Shown in pieces: positions 41,680 to 50,159 of a stretch of 64,000 nt of DNA. Source of the stretch: a virus. The stretch lies in the IMG/VR virus record IMGVR_UViG_3300037010_001275, positions 1-64,000 of that record, one strand, 5' to 3'. The position numbers were made by a program, and so were the translations under genes. Position 1 is the first letter of the stretch; each line of letters begins with the position of its first letter. The notes under the pieces are model-generated. The model searched no databases and had not been told where the DNA came from. It worked only from the letters and a program-made list of their open reading frames with translations.

Positions 41680-43359
41680 ATGCCCAATGCAACCAATTTC
41701 CGCCATGATTTGGCGGGGAAGGTATACCAGCTCAGCCAGTACTCTGCCTTGCAGCCGGTAGCCGACAAGAACTTCGACGTGACAAAGATGAATGAACGGT
41801 TCATCAAACTGCACAATGCTGTCCGCGTCTGCTTTGACGCCATCGCCGACCTCGCTTCCCGCGACACTACATTCCTGCCGTCTTTCTTTCAAGGATTTGT
41901 TAATCCGGTGTACGTTAAGTCTGTCACGTACGCAGACAAATCGCTCTATACACTGGTGAATGGTTTCAACAGCAACGGAACACCGGTTTCTTTCCCGGAG
42001 GAGCGCATTGTTTACTCTTTTCCAGATATTGGTGATATCACTACCGAAGACTACGAATACATGATGTTCCAAAACGGCGCTTCCGTCGAGCCGAGCAGCT
42101 ACACTGTTGACAACAGCGCTTTCGGTGTCAAGGCGTATATCAAGTCTGCGTACGTGGCGAACAATGACACTTGGACGCTTGCGGTGCATCGCGTTTTCAA
42201 TCGTAACTACCAAATGTACAAGAAGGTCTTCTCTGGAGTCTCTAGCGGCTTGACGGAGATCATCGATGTGCCAGCGAACTTCCCGAACTTCTACGACTCA
42301 CGCTACCTGCGCGTTGCCGTCCGTTCCGGCTCTGGTCAGTTCTACGACATCATCGACCCATCTAAGTACAGCATTGTCTACGACTCTGCCAACCAAAAGG
42401 TCCGTGTTGTTATTGACAGCTCGATCAAGTTTGCTCAATTCGACACGATGATTGTGTTCGACTGCACCTCCTTCTGGAAGAACACGGTATATGGTACTAG
42501 CTCCTCGTCCGAGGTGGCTCCACCAAGTTCCATTGCCTTGACCCAAACGCTCACTAGTGGTGAGAAAGTGCCGGTTGGCATTATGTTCTATCGTGATCTG
42601 GACATCTGGTTTAACGGTCGGCATCTCGTCCCCGGAAAGCATTTCGTGGTCTCGCCCGGCTTCTCCAACGGTGCCGGTAACAACAGTCAATGGTATATTG
42701 ACTTCTTGTTTACTCTACCAGAGAATACGGCTTACCGTGTGGACATTATGAAAAACGTGCCATATATTCCAGGCGAGTCAACTTACGTTTACAAGGAAGA
42801 GATCGATCCGAAGGGTGTCGAGTATATTGACTCCAACAAGTTCCCAGTCTTCTCCGGCATGGGCGAGATGTACATCAACGGCTACTTCATTGATCCGAAG
42901 AATATCGCGGCAGCTCATAAGAACGTGATGCTAGTCAATAATGTGACGGACACGAAGGAATTCTTCTTCAAGATGATGCCTCCGGTCACGAATGTCACGA
43001 GCTCCATGTTGGATGAGCACATGCGTCGTCCTACCGAGTTCGATCAGACCGTCGAGGCACTTGGCGGCGTTAGTGAGCTGATTGCCCGACTGAAGGTCAA
43101 CCGTGCCGACATTTCCAGCTCCGATCGTGATGACCTGATCTCCGCTCTTGGTGGTGCAGTCATGCCGATTGAAGCTGTGGTTTCCGGTGATGCTGCTAAT
43201 TATGTCAGCACATCTTTCGCCTCTGCGACTGCCGACTTCGATATGGATGCTAACGTCGCGTTGCCTGATGCGGCCTGGGATATCTCCATTCTCACGACGG
43301 ATGCTATCATCGATTCCAATGTCTACGTCCAGAATAGTGTGATGCTCGACTGCAACTAA
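41680..43359 (+). CDS. putative virion structural protein, 559 aa
   Basis: Not assigned. Repeated beta-sandwich-like segments (for example YDSRYLRVAVRSGSGQFYDI and FYRDLDIWFNGRHLVPGKH) suggest an extended tail or baseplate protein. The last 100 residues are Ala/Asp/Ser-rich. AAAGGAAAA is about eight bases before ATG. A 12-base gap leads to the next gene, so they are co-transcribed. Confidence 0.68.
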   Translation: MPNATNFRHDLAGKVYQLSQYSALQPVADKNFDVTKMNERFIKLHNAVRVCFDAIADLASRDTTFLPSFFQGFVNPVYVKSVTYADKSLYTLVNGFNSNGTPVSFPEERIVYSFPDIGDITTEDYEYMMFQNGASVEPSSYTVDNSAFGVKAYIKSAYVANNDTWTLAVHRVFNRNYQMYKKVFSGVSSGLTEIIDVPANFPNFYDSRYLRVAVRSGSGQFYDIIDPSKYSIVYDSANQKVRVVIDSSIKFAQFDTMIVFDCTSFWKNTVYGTSSSSEVAPPSSIALTQTLTSGEKVPVGIMFYRDLDIWFNGRHLVPGKHFVVSPGFSNGAGNNSQWYIDFLFTLPENTAYRVDIMKNVPYIPGESTYVYKEEIDPKGVEYIDSNKFPVFSGMGEMYINGYFIDPKNIAAAHKNVMLVNNVTDTKEFFFKMMPPVTNVTSSMLDEHMRRPTEFDQTVEALGGVSELIARLKVNRADISSSDRDDLISALGGAVMPIEAVVSGDAANYVSTSFASATADFDMDANVALPDAAWDISILTTDAIIDSNVYVQNSVMLDCN

Positions 43360-43371
43360 TTGAGATGAACG

Positions 43372-44340
43372 ATGAAGAAATCCATTCGGGACACCTACGT
43401 CTACAAGGTCCTCGATCTGGAAGCGACTGTCAAGAACTGTGGGGTGGTCAACTCCAGCCTCGACAAGTATGTCCTGAGCAAGGACGTCGTCGAGGCCATC
43501 TTGAGCGAGATGAAGTTTAAGATTAGCTTCCCATCTAAGCAACTCGTCATCGATGAGATTAAGGCGGGACATATCACGTTGGTTGACACTTCGCTGGTGT
43601 CGTCTCTGCCGACGTGGATGATCACCGCCGATGGTGTGTCTATCAAGACCGCCGTCGTGAACCTCTTCGGGAAGATCAAGATCCGCGAGGATGGCACTGC
43701 GCAGTTCAATATCCGGGAGGTCTTCGCCCTTGCGGTGATCGCCCTAACGGTGCGCGAGTTCTACCTCAAAGAGGCCAAGATTGTCAACAACCTGAACATT
43801 ACGAAACTCGCTGTCGCGATCTATGAGCGCATGATATACCGCGTACTCGACGTGCTGTTCTCGCTCGATGTCGGACCCGAGTGGCTCCGCAATTCCATTA
43901 AGGTCGATATTCGAATCTTCGCTGCGTACTATCTGATGGAGAAGCGGTTCAACTCCGTCTCCGACTACGATAACGTGTATAACTACATTCTCAAGGACGT
44001 TCTCCGTAACGTCGATCCTGCGCAGTATCTCGCCAAGGTCGCCGCCGGGGGCGGTCAGGTCTTCGACGCTGAGAAGTACTCCTCACTACCGACGTTCATT
44101 GAGTGTCTGTCGAAAGTCCATCCGATCCTCAAGGACTTGGACGTCACGATGTTCCTCCGTAAATTCATTATGATGTACGGTGAGAAAGCCTTACTCATGA
44201 TTGAGAACTACCAGTACTTCCTCGCATATGTCTTCTCGGTGACCCTCTCAGGTAACATTGTGAAGGACTTTGCTCTGGAGGCTCCTGTAGGCAAGGAGGG
44301 TATCCAGCTATACAACTCGTATTTTGAGCTTGTGAAGTAA
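43372..44340 (+). CDS. hypothetical protein, 322 aa
   Basis: Not assigned; mainly helical. Start supported by GAGATGAACG. Third gene of the unit that starts at 40328, ending at a terminator hairpin. Probably a structural or assembly factor given its neighbours. Confidence 0.68.
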   Translation: MKKSIRDTYVYKVLDLEATVKNCGVVNSSLDKYVLSKDVVEAILSEMKFKISFPSKQLVIDEIKAGHITLVDTSLVSSLPTWMITADGVSIKTAVVNLFGKIKIREDGTAQFNIREVFALAVIALTVREFYLKEAKIVNNLNITKLAVAIYERMIYRVLDVLFSLDVGPEWLRNSIKVDIRIFAAYYLMEKRFNSVSDYDNVYNYILKDVLRNVDPAQYLAKVAAGGGQVFDAEKYSSLPTFIECLSKVHPILKDLDVTMFLRKFIMMYGEKALLMIENYQYFLAYVFSVTLSGNIVKDFALEAPVGKEGIQLYNSYFELVK

Positions 44341-44343
44341 GAT

Positions 44344-44386
44344 AATATGAACCGATGGGCCGATCAATGGTCTATCGGTTCATATT
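44344..44386 (+). terminator. terminator
   Basis: Thirteen-base perfect stem (44344-44356 with 44374-44386), 17-base loop, T-rich tail. Confidence 0.75.
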
Positions 44387-44452
44387 TATGCGGTACTAAG
44401 TGTTATTTTTAATGAGTAAACACCCAGTTAGATTAACAATTGCGAGGTTTCT

Positions 44453-44899
44453 ATGATCCGAACCCTAGTTGAGCGAATCAGCAATTTCTGGTTGCGCCGG
44501 AAAATCCATCAGCGACGAAAGCTGACACCACTCGAGGTCCTTCGTGTCGCTAGCTCGCCAAGGCTGATGCAAGAAGCTACAGATTATGGTATTCGGCTTG
44601 TCTTATTTCTACCGCCGTCCGTTGTCGTCACAGGTCTGGAAAACCTAAGACTAGAAGGCGACGTTCGCATTCACTGTACACGGTCAATGATGGTTAGTAC
44701 CACCAAGCGGCTTCACATCAACCCAAAAGACTATAAGAATACGAGATTTGTTAGCGCGAGGGAAATTGAAGAGTATGATCATTATGCCGTCACTCATGCA
44801 GAAGAACTGTTACCATCCGTAGCTGGAGAAGTGATTCCGCATGATTTGAAGTCTCGTTTAGATAGTACACTCGGCTGTGGGTGTCATTCGGTTAAATAA
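44453..44899 (+). CDS. hypothetical protein, 148 aa
   Basis: Unknown. Basic N-terminal helix (RISNFWLRRKIHQRRK), an alpha/beta middle, and a Cys-containing end (LGCGCHSVK). Ribosome site is GCGAGGTTTCT. First of three small genes leading to PAAR, so it may belong to the spike assembly group. Confidence 0.65.
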   Translation: MIRTLVERISNFWLRRKIHQRRKLTPLEVLRVASSPRLMQEATDYGIRLVLFLPPSVVVTGLENLRLEGDVRIHCTRSMMVSTTKRLHINPKDYKNTRFVSAREIEEYDHYAVTHAEELLPSVAGEVIPHDLKSRLDSTLGCGCHSVK

Positions 44900-44910
44900 A
44901 GGAAATCGAT

Positions 44911-45045
44911 ATGTCAACAGATAGTTTACTGAGTTGCAGTTTGACGGTTTCACTGTTTAGTACGAATAGCAACATCTTCGAAGTGATTGGCATTACAGCT
45001 GGTATGTCTGGTATGTTAAATTTGATGACGGAGCAAGAGGGATAA
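44911..45045 (+). CDS. small protein, 44 aa
   Basis: Short ORF with AAAGGAAA before ATG, ending one base before the PAAR start codon. Ser/Thr-rich N-terminus and a hydrophobic second half with three Met. No family. Position suggests co-translation with the PAAR protein. Confidence 0.5.
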   Translation: MSTDSLLSCSLTVSLFSTNSNIFEVIGITAGMSGMLNLMTEQEG

Positions 45046-45046
45046 C

Positions 45047-45331
45047 ATGCCAGCTGTTGTTAGATTAGGAGATGTATGTACTGGTCACGGCTGCTTTGGA
45101 TCTAGACCTAACGTACAAGGTAGCAACGACACCTTTGTTAACGGTATACCAGTTCATAGACAGACTGATGCCTGGGCGTCTCATTGTTGTGGTCCTCCAT
45201 GTCATTCCTCAGTTCTGGCCGCTGGATCTGCTGTTACATATGTCAACGGTCTTCAACTCGGAAGAATCGGAGATCCAGTAGCATGCGGGAGCGCATGTGC
45301 TACCGGATCTCCCGATACGTTTTCTGGATGA
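45047..45331 (+). CDS. PAAR-domain spike tip protein
   Basis: 94 aa, the length of single PAAR proteins. The PAAR pattern is clear: AVVRLGDVCTGHGCF, PNVQGSNDTFVNG, VHRQTD, and the closing YVNGLQLGRIGDPVACG...GSPDTFSG. His and Cys residues (H14, H37, H46, Cys cluster) probably hold the metal at the tip. PAAR proteins cap the trimeric spike of contractile tails and help pierce the outer membrane. It would sit on the gp5-like spike encoded at 32983. Confidence 0.93.
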   Translation: MPAVVRLGDVCTGHGCFGSRPNVQGSNDTFVNGIPVHRQTDAWASHCCGPPCHSSVLAAGSAVTYVNGLQLGRIGDPVACGSACATGSPDTFSG

Positions 45332-45446
45332 AGAAATAAAGTTCCACAGCGAAATATAGCAGGTTGGCCTCAAAGATCAAAGATTGGTTACAATGCAACG
45401 AGTTCCATTCGAGGCTGAACTGTATTAATTACCCGTAAGGGAAACA

Positions 45447-45481
45447 GGGCTCGATCCGGTATATCAGCTGCGACCGAGCCC
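45447..45481 (+). terminator. possible terminator hairpin
   Basis: GGGCTCG and CGAGCCC arms separated by 21 bases, in the 199-base gap between PAAR and the RyR gene. No U tract. The rest of the gap holds nothing recognisable. Confidence 0.35.
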
Positions 45482-45530
45482 ACTGCATCAACGAAGCACT
45501 CTCATAAGTCCATAAATGAAAGGAGATACA

Positions 45531-45950
45531 ATGTCTGGCATTAATCAGCAATTCCTCGAACGCATCGCCAAAGTTTGTCACGAGGCCAACCGCGCCTATT
45601 GCATTGCCATGGGCGATCTATCTCAGTTGCCTTGGGCTAAGGCCCCGGATTGTCAAAGGTCTAGCGTCATCGACGGTGTCCGCTTCAACATCGATAATCC
45701 AGACGCCACACCGGAGAATAGCCACGAGAATTGGCTCAAGCAGAAGCAAGAAGAAGGTTGGACGTACGGCCCAATTAAGGACGATGAAAAGAAACAGCAT
45801 CCCTGCTGCGTCCCGTACTCCGACCTTCCAGTTGAGCAGAAGGCCAAGGATTACATCTTCCAGGCTATCGTCCGCGCAATGTACGTCCCGACCGTCCTTA
45901 TCACTGTGGCTGAAAGTCCGAAAAGCGATGGACCAGCTCGTTCTCATTAA
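45531..45950 (+). CDS. RyR-domain protein, 139 aa
   Basis: Single RyR (ryanodine receptor repeat) domain. Signature strings are HEANRAYCIAMGDLSQLPW, SVIDGVRFNIDNPDATPE, SHENWLKQKQEEGWTYG and HPCCVPYSDLPVEQKAKD. Such single-domain proteins are frequent in phages and bacteria but have no proven role; nucleotide or small-ligand binding has been suggested. AAAGGAGA before ATG at 45531 sets the start (an ATG five codons earlier lacks it). Its last codons overlap the following frameshifted ORF. Confidence 0.9.
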   Translation: MSGINQQFLERIAKVCHEANRAYCIAMGDLSQLPWAKAPDCQRSSVIDGVRFNIDNPDATPENSHENWLKQKQEEGWTYGPIKDDEKKQHPCCVPYSDLPVEQKAKDYIFQAIVRAMYVPTVLITVAESPKSDGPARSH

Positions 45951-46159
45951 GCGAGATTCTCGCCAAGACCGACAAGATCTCCGATGGCTGCACGCCAACT
46001 GCAATCTTCGTGACAAGCAACAACCGACTGATCAGTGCTCAGCTCACGACATTTGCCGTTCTGCAGCGTATGTTTTACGAAGCCCTCGACAAGCTCAGTC
46101 CAAATCAGGGTCCGGCTGGCAAGCCTCGCATCGGTCCGGGAGCCAAACATGAAGAGTAA
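45928..46159 (+). pseudogene. small gene needing a one-base frame correction
   Basis: ATG 45928 opens as MDQLVLI and would then run into an Arg/Ser/Gln-rich shadow frame. Skipping one A in ATTAAG at 45949-45950 gives MDQLVLISEILAKTDKI and a sensible 76-aa protein to the stop at 46159, which overlaps the next start (46149). Without the extra A, the RyR gene would still stop at the same place with TAG. So this is a sequencing indel, a fresh mutation, or a +1 frameshift site. Confidence 0.5.
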
Positions 46160-46931
46160 AAACCGTTTTTTCAAGCTCGATCGTTATGATGAAAAAGATA
46201 TGTTCGAGGTATGTCTATACTCCGGCCATGCAAACGAGGATTCGAAGTGCCGCCTTGTGCTCTCAGCGTTCGGTTGGTACCTCACCTTCTTCCTTCCTCG
46301 CTTCATCCGGCCCTACAAGTACTGGGTCGATCTGTCAAAAGCAGATTGGCTCGATTTGGACGGCTACTGGAAAGAAGATGAGCGGGCATTTGGTCTCTAC
46401 CTCTTCAAGAACCACTTCAACATCCTCTATGGTCGTCAGTCTACCGAGGGGAATCCTTCGAAGTCGTGGGGCTTCTTTCTCCCTTGGAATGAATGGCGAC
46501 ACGTCCGGCTCAGCCTGTACGACAAGGATGGTCAGCATTTCTGGACACAGAGCCGAGACGATGACAAGCAGGGCAGCTATTTTCAGGATGGATCCTATGA
46601 TCAGCAAACGGAGGCCAAGAAACAGTGTTCGAAGCGCCTTTTCGAGTTTCAAGACTACGATGGCGAAAGGATCACCGTCACGACTATGATCCAAGAACGA
46701 GAGTGGCTGCGGGGCGTCAAAGCGTTCCGCTGGCTCTCGCGATTCTTTTGTCCGAAGATCCGTCGGCGTCTTGATCTCGAATTCCACAAGGAGGTCGGAC
46801 CCCGTAAAGGATCTTGGAAGGGAGGCACTATCGGGCACTCGATTGAGATGCTTCCCGGAGAGCTTCACGAAGCGGCTTTCCGGCGCTACTGTGAGAAGAA
46901 CGACATGACCTTTATCCGGGAGATTGTATAA
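46149..46931 (+). CDS. hypothetical protein, 260 aa
   Basis: Unknown. Trp/Phe/Arg-rich, with segments FGWYLTFFLPRFIRPYKYWV and GFFLPWNEWRHVRLSLYD, and a basic C-terminal half. The start at 46149 follows GGGAG by six bases; the longer open frame to 46035 overlaps the preceding gene. Tandem aromatic segments may touch a membrane, but there is no clear transmembrane helix. Confidence 0.7.
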   Translation: MKSKNRFFKLDRYDEKDMFEVCLYSGHANEDSKCRLVLSAFGWYLTFFLPRFIRPYKYWVDLSKADWLDLDGYWKEDERAFGLYLFKNHFNILYGRQSTEGNPSKSWGFFLPWNEWRHVRLSLYDKDGQHFWTQSRDDDKQGSYFQDGSYDQQTEAKKQCSKRLFEFQDYDGERITVTTMIQEREWLRGVKAFRWLSRFFCPKIRRRLDLEFHKEVGPRKGSWKGGTIGHSIEMLPGELHEAAFRRYCEKNDMTFIREIV

Positions 46932-46932
46932 A

Positions 46933-47085
46933 ATGCTGACGGCGGCTTTTTCGACCCTCTTCGGTATCATTATCACCTGTCTATAGGTGGTGCCTATAGA
47001 GTTTATCTTTGGGATGCTTCTGGAGTTCTGCCTCCAACTCAATCTCGCCGGCACCTACCGATCCCGTCGGCGCAGTAACAGGTGA
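46933..47085 (+). pseudogene. small membrane protein ORF with internal amber codon
   Basis: Starts one base after the previous stop. Seventeen hydrophobic codons (MLTAAFSTLFGIIITCL), then TAG at 46984, then 32 more in-frame codons (VVPIEFIFGMLLEFCLQLNL and a basic tail) to TGA. Read through, it is a 50-residue membrane protein with a positive C-terminus. TAG is a normal stop elsewhere here (the helicase, for example), so this is a nonsense mutation, a leaky stop, or two tiny ORFs. Confidence 0.45.
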
Positions 47086-47120
47086 ATTCCCCCCCCCCGC
47101 AAGAGAAAGCGAAAAAAAAA

Positions 47121-47155
47121 ACACCCCCTACGGCCTTGCGGGTCGTAGGGGTGTT
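47121..47155. terminator. bidirectional terminator between convergent genes
   Basis: Stem of about 11 pairs with one bulged C (CACCCCCTACG with CGTAGGGGTG), ten A to its left, GTTTTCATT to its right. It ends the beta-subunit transcript on the minus strand. Confidence 0.8.
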
Positions 47156-47159
47156 TTCA

Positions 47160-47441
47160 TTAAATAATTAGATCTTCGATCATCTCAACCTGATCTGACT
47201 CGAGCGTAATACCAATCCCAGCGAAGAACGAACGAATCACCTGTGCAGCGTTGGTGATTGTGCGTTCTTCATCGTCGACCGGGTTGACGCTCTCGATGCG
47301 ATCCGGGTCCATACGCAGAAGCTTCTGCAGCAGAACGCGGCGCTCCTTATTGTGCGATGAATAGTGACGGAGGAAGTTGATGATACCCTTCGCGCCGTCC
47401 TCCTTATTTGCCAGCAGTAGCATGTTGAAGAGCTCTTGCTC
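47160..47441 (-). CDS. RNA polymerase beta subunit, C-terminal part, exon 2
   Basis: Last 93 codons of the split beta gene. Spliced to exon 1, it reads SPIRFG-EQELFNMLLLANKEDGA, matching the RpoB C-terminal motif RFGEMEVWALEAYGA, and continues through KERRVLLQKLL to the end. In unspliced form it begins with ATG (47444), whose AT belongs to the intron; there is no ribosome site there, which supports splicing over independent translation. A bidirectional terminator follows. Confidence 0.85.
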   Translation of the reverse strand, partial: EQELFNMLLLANKEDGAKGIINFLRHYSSHNKERRVLLQKLLRMDPDRIESVNPVDDEERTITNAAQVIRSFFAGIGITLESDQVEMIEDLII

Positions 47442-48083
47442 CATATGTGTTCAGAAGTGTTCGCTACACACTCCCCGGATAATAAATCCAGCTGCATGTC
47501 ACCATGCAGATCAGACTATATCTTCTCTCCTTTATCGGAGAGCTCCCTATTTCCATCGCCAATGGCTTGCGATGTACTCTACTTGATTCCGCTATTACTA
47601 GCGTTCTTTCGATAGTCGTTGAACGTTCCACTGACACTTACCACGAATAATTAATTGATATATGTTTCCAAGTTTTTCTTTGCTGGATATTCCGCACTGT
47701 TTACTCTGATAATTCCATCAGATTCATATCCTGTTGGGTATTATTCACAGTCTTCCAGCAACCAGCTTATTACAGATCTCGTGAACCTGCTTTTCTGTTG
47801 GAAGTACATTTTTGCATGCCGCGCCTCTTGGTCTTAAATTTATATCAACTACGTGCTATAAAAATTCTTAGTAGGCATAACCCACTCCAAGTTGGATACT
47901 TCATTGCATCGTTTGATGTCATTGATGTGATTCACTTGGTAAGAATCGTCAAATATAATTCGTGATTTGTTTAGCTAAAGGCTATCTCCATTTCTGTGGT
48001 GAGCCAGTGGCTTCGCTGCTGATTGTCTCAAAGAGAGTTTCCAGCAGTTAAAGGAGTTTTACTTCGGCAGGCAATGAACTTTT
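47442..48083 (-). other. group I intron in the RNA polymerase beta gene
   Basis: 642-nt intron. P1: exon TTCGGT (48089-48084) pairs with internal guide GCCGAA (48068-48063), with a U.G pair at the splice site. CTGCTG (48047-48042) pairs with CAGCAG (48021-48016) around GAAACTCTCTTTGAGACAAT, a P3-P4 type segment. P7: GACTAT (47617-47612) pairs with ATAGTC (47519-47514), within TTCAACGACTATC and AAGATATAGTC, the classic R and S boxes. P9: CTGCATG/CATGCAG (47509-47492). The intron ends in G (47442). Joining 48084 to 47441 keeps the frame (GGT/GAG) inside RFG-E. Confidence 0.9.
47745..47974 (-). pseudogene. decayed HNH homing endonuclease in the intron
   Basis: Two fragments in different frames. 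The first (47974-47849) encodes YQVNHINDIKRCNEVSNLEW, the HNH_3 core with the paired Asn-His and the NLEW end. The second (47855-47745) encodes GAACKNVLPTEKQVHEICNK, the usual region after the HNH core. A frameshift and stops separate them, and there is no start codon or ribosome site. The endonuclease that once spread the intron is therefore probably inactive. Confidence 0.8.
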
Positions 48084-49814
48084 ACCGAATCGGATTGGAC
48101 TGTTGTTGTACGGTGCGGTGCCCTTCTTGTACATCTCATTTGACTTAAATGGGGCGTTCAGCAGACTTACCTGACCGGCGGATCGAGCAGAGAACTTGCC
48201 GATAGCCTCATGACGAAGCTTGATGAAGTACATGGATCCAAGAACGAGCGGCTGCTCGATCCCGATGAACTTCAACTTTTTCACGCCGAACCTGTCGTAC
48301 AGCTTTAGCATCTTGACTGGGTCAGCGTTCTCGAAGAAGGGCGGCTGATGGATTAACAAGCCGTCTTCACGCACACTCCGCACGAACTCAGAGATGGCCT
48401 TGACGTCGCCATCAAGGGTTGCCTTCAAGTAGTCCGCTTGTCCGCTACCGAGGATATTGAAAAAGTCCAAGATATCATCATACAGCGCGATGTTACCTTC
48501 CTTGTCATCTGGATGCCTCTTGACAATCTGGTCGGCGATAAACGTCAGCTCATGTTCATACAGCTGCGCCACGTTCATGCGCCCGACAACGCCTAGCGGG
48601 TTCAGTACGACATCCGGGATGTCACCATCCTCGGTTCGGGGCATTTGGTCATCGGGCAGGATCTTCGAAATCACCCCCTTGTTGCCGTAACGTCCAGTGA
48701 TCTTTGATCCCACTTTCAGCGGGACGGTCTCGCGGATCTTAAAGCGCAGGATTGTTCCCTCAAACTCGCTCTTATCGTAGCTGAACTTCTTACCACAGAG
48801 GTAATCCGTCGCCTTTTGCAGCAGGAAGCCACAGTTGTCGCGGAGTGTCATCCCCTCATCTCGGAAGTATTCGATAATCTCCTTGATCTCTGTGAATAAC
48901 TCCTTTCGGGTTTTCAGCAGGGCTGCGATCGGCGCGTTGTGGGGCTGCGCCAGCTCGTCATCCGACAGGTTGGAGAAGACCTCGATCGACTCGACCACAC
49001 CATTAAAGAAGAAGAGCGTATCATTAACGTAATCGATCTGGCGGTCATTCTCCTTAAAGTCTGTCAGGACTGTCGAGTAGCTGATCCGGCGACGGGCGCA
49101 CAGAATGCCATCCTTGACGTACTCACCGATTTCCGGAAAAGGTTTGTATTCGTTCCGAGTGCCATACATGTTGACCAGAACATCGTTATTGTTGAGGGAT
49201 ACCACGGCCTCGTGGACGGCGGTATGTGAGAGCTTCTTTGCCCCGCTCTCACTTATGATGATACCATCCTCAAACGTCAGGCCGTCCTTTGCGATGAAGG
49301 CTGCCTTCAGGTTGACGCCATAGCGCAGATTCAGGTTGTCATCGTACATCGGGTTACGAGCAAGGAGCGTTCCCTCGGGAAGGTCCGTACCAGGTTCGAC
49401 ATCCGGGAGCTTGTACTCGTTTAAGAAACCATACGACTCAGTAAGCCGTACACACGAATTGTACGTCACAACGTCAACCGACCCGTCCTCATAACTGAAA
49501 AACAAGTATCGCTCGTTATCACCGTACTTGACTTCACCAAGGAGCTGCGCAGGTGCTTTCAGAGAGGTATAACCCATCCCCTGTGAGAACTTTCCAACCT
49601 GATTCTCGAAGCGAGTAAACACCCTCGGGATTTCAGCGTTGTTCAGCGTGAGGAACTGCGCGACGTGTGAGATGAACATGTTAAGACGACCACCGTCGCA
49701 CTTGTTCACATTCGGGGTGAGTAGGTCCTCCCCAAGGAAATAGTGTTTCGGACGGCCATCCTCACGGATAAACTTACTCGCCACCACGGTTTTCTTAGCC
49801 TTCTTTTCCTTCAT
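48084..49814 (-). CDS. RNA polymerase beta subunit, C-terminal part, exon 1
   Basis: 577 codons; with exon 2 the protein is 670 aa. RpoB motifs: FEDGIIISES (181-190), GSKITGRYGNKGVISK (369-384, matching GDK-TGRHGNKGVVSK), MP at 391, VVLNPLGVVGRMN (402-414) and KLRHEAIGKFSARSAG (532-547). The N-terminal half of beta is absent and must be another gene, as in phiKZ-type split polymerases. Start 49814 follows AAAGGAG. Without splicing it would end with 11 intron-encoded residues (KSSLPAEVKLL). Confidence 0.94.
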
Positions 49815-50118
49815 CAGGGCTCCTTTCAAAATAATACACACTCTGCGTATGCAGTACTGGCATTTTCTCGTGCGTTTTTATAAATGTGAATGTTGGCGTA
49901 TAAAAGCATGGCTCGTCACCAACACGTAAGCCAGTGCTCTTTCGCCAAGCCACAATCTTACGTTTGCGGATGGATGATGTACAGGCAATGATGTTATGGA
50001 CCGGATATTGGGCAGTGTAGAAAAGCGTCTTCGTCTGCCTGATGACCGGGAGTACATAGGTAGTTATGTTCTCGGACGCCCTTCTGTTGGGATACAGTTC
50101 TCTGACTTCTAGATACAT
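49795..50118 (-). CDS. hypothetical protein, 107 aa
   Basis: Unknown; Arg/Tyr/Thr-rich and basic. The start at 50118 follows GGGAG by eight bases. Its 3' end overlaps the start of the polymerase beta gene by 20 bases, so the two are probably coupled. It fills most of the gap between uvsX and the polymerase gene. Confidence 0.6.
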   Translation of the reverse strand: MYLEVRELYPNRRASENITTYVLPVIRQTKTLFYTAQYPVHNIIACTSSIRKRKIVAWRKSTGLRVGDEPCFYTPTFTFIKTHEKMPVLHTQSVYYFERSPDEGKEG

Positions 50119-50159
50119 GATTGGACTCCCACGGGTAATGGTGCGCGAACGCACCATAC

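Noticed and set aside
45447-45481. GC hairpin considered as a tRNA
   Set aside because: No cloverleaf, no T-loop consensus and no CCA-like end; it is better read as a weak terminator.
46335-47054. 239-codon minus-strand frame opposite the 260-aa gene
   Set aside because: Shadow of the plus-strand gene with no ribosome site or family match.
47160-47444. Independent 94-aa gene at the window position of exon 2
   Set aside because: No ribosome site, its ATG is the intron end, and the sequence continues the RpoB C-terminal motif exactly when joined to exon 1.
31300-50000. General stop-codon recoding (TAG as sense), suggested by the amber in 46933-47085
   Set aside because: TAG ends well-defined genes such as the helicase (31248-31250) and the first paralogue of the trio (15126), so it acts as a stop here.
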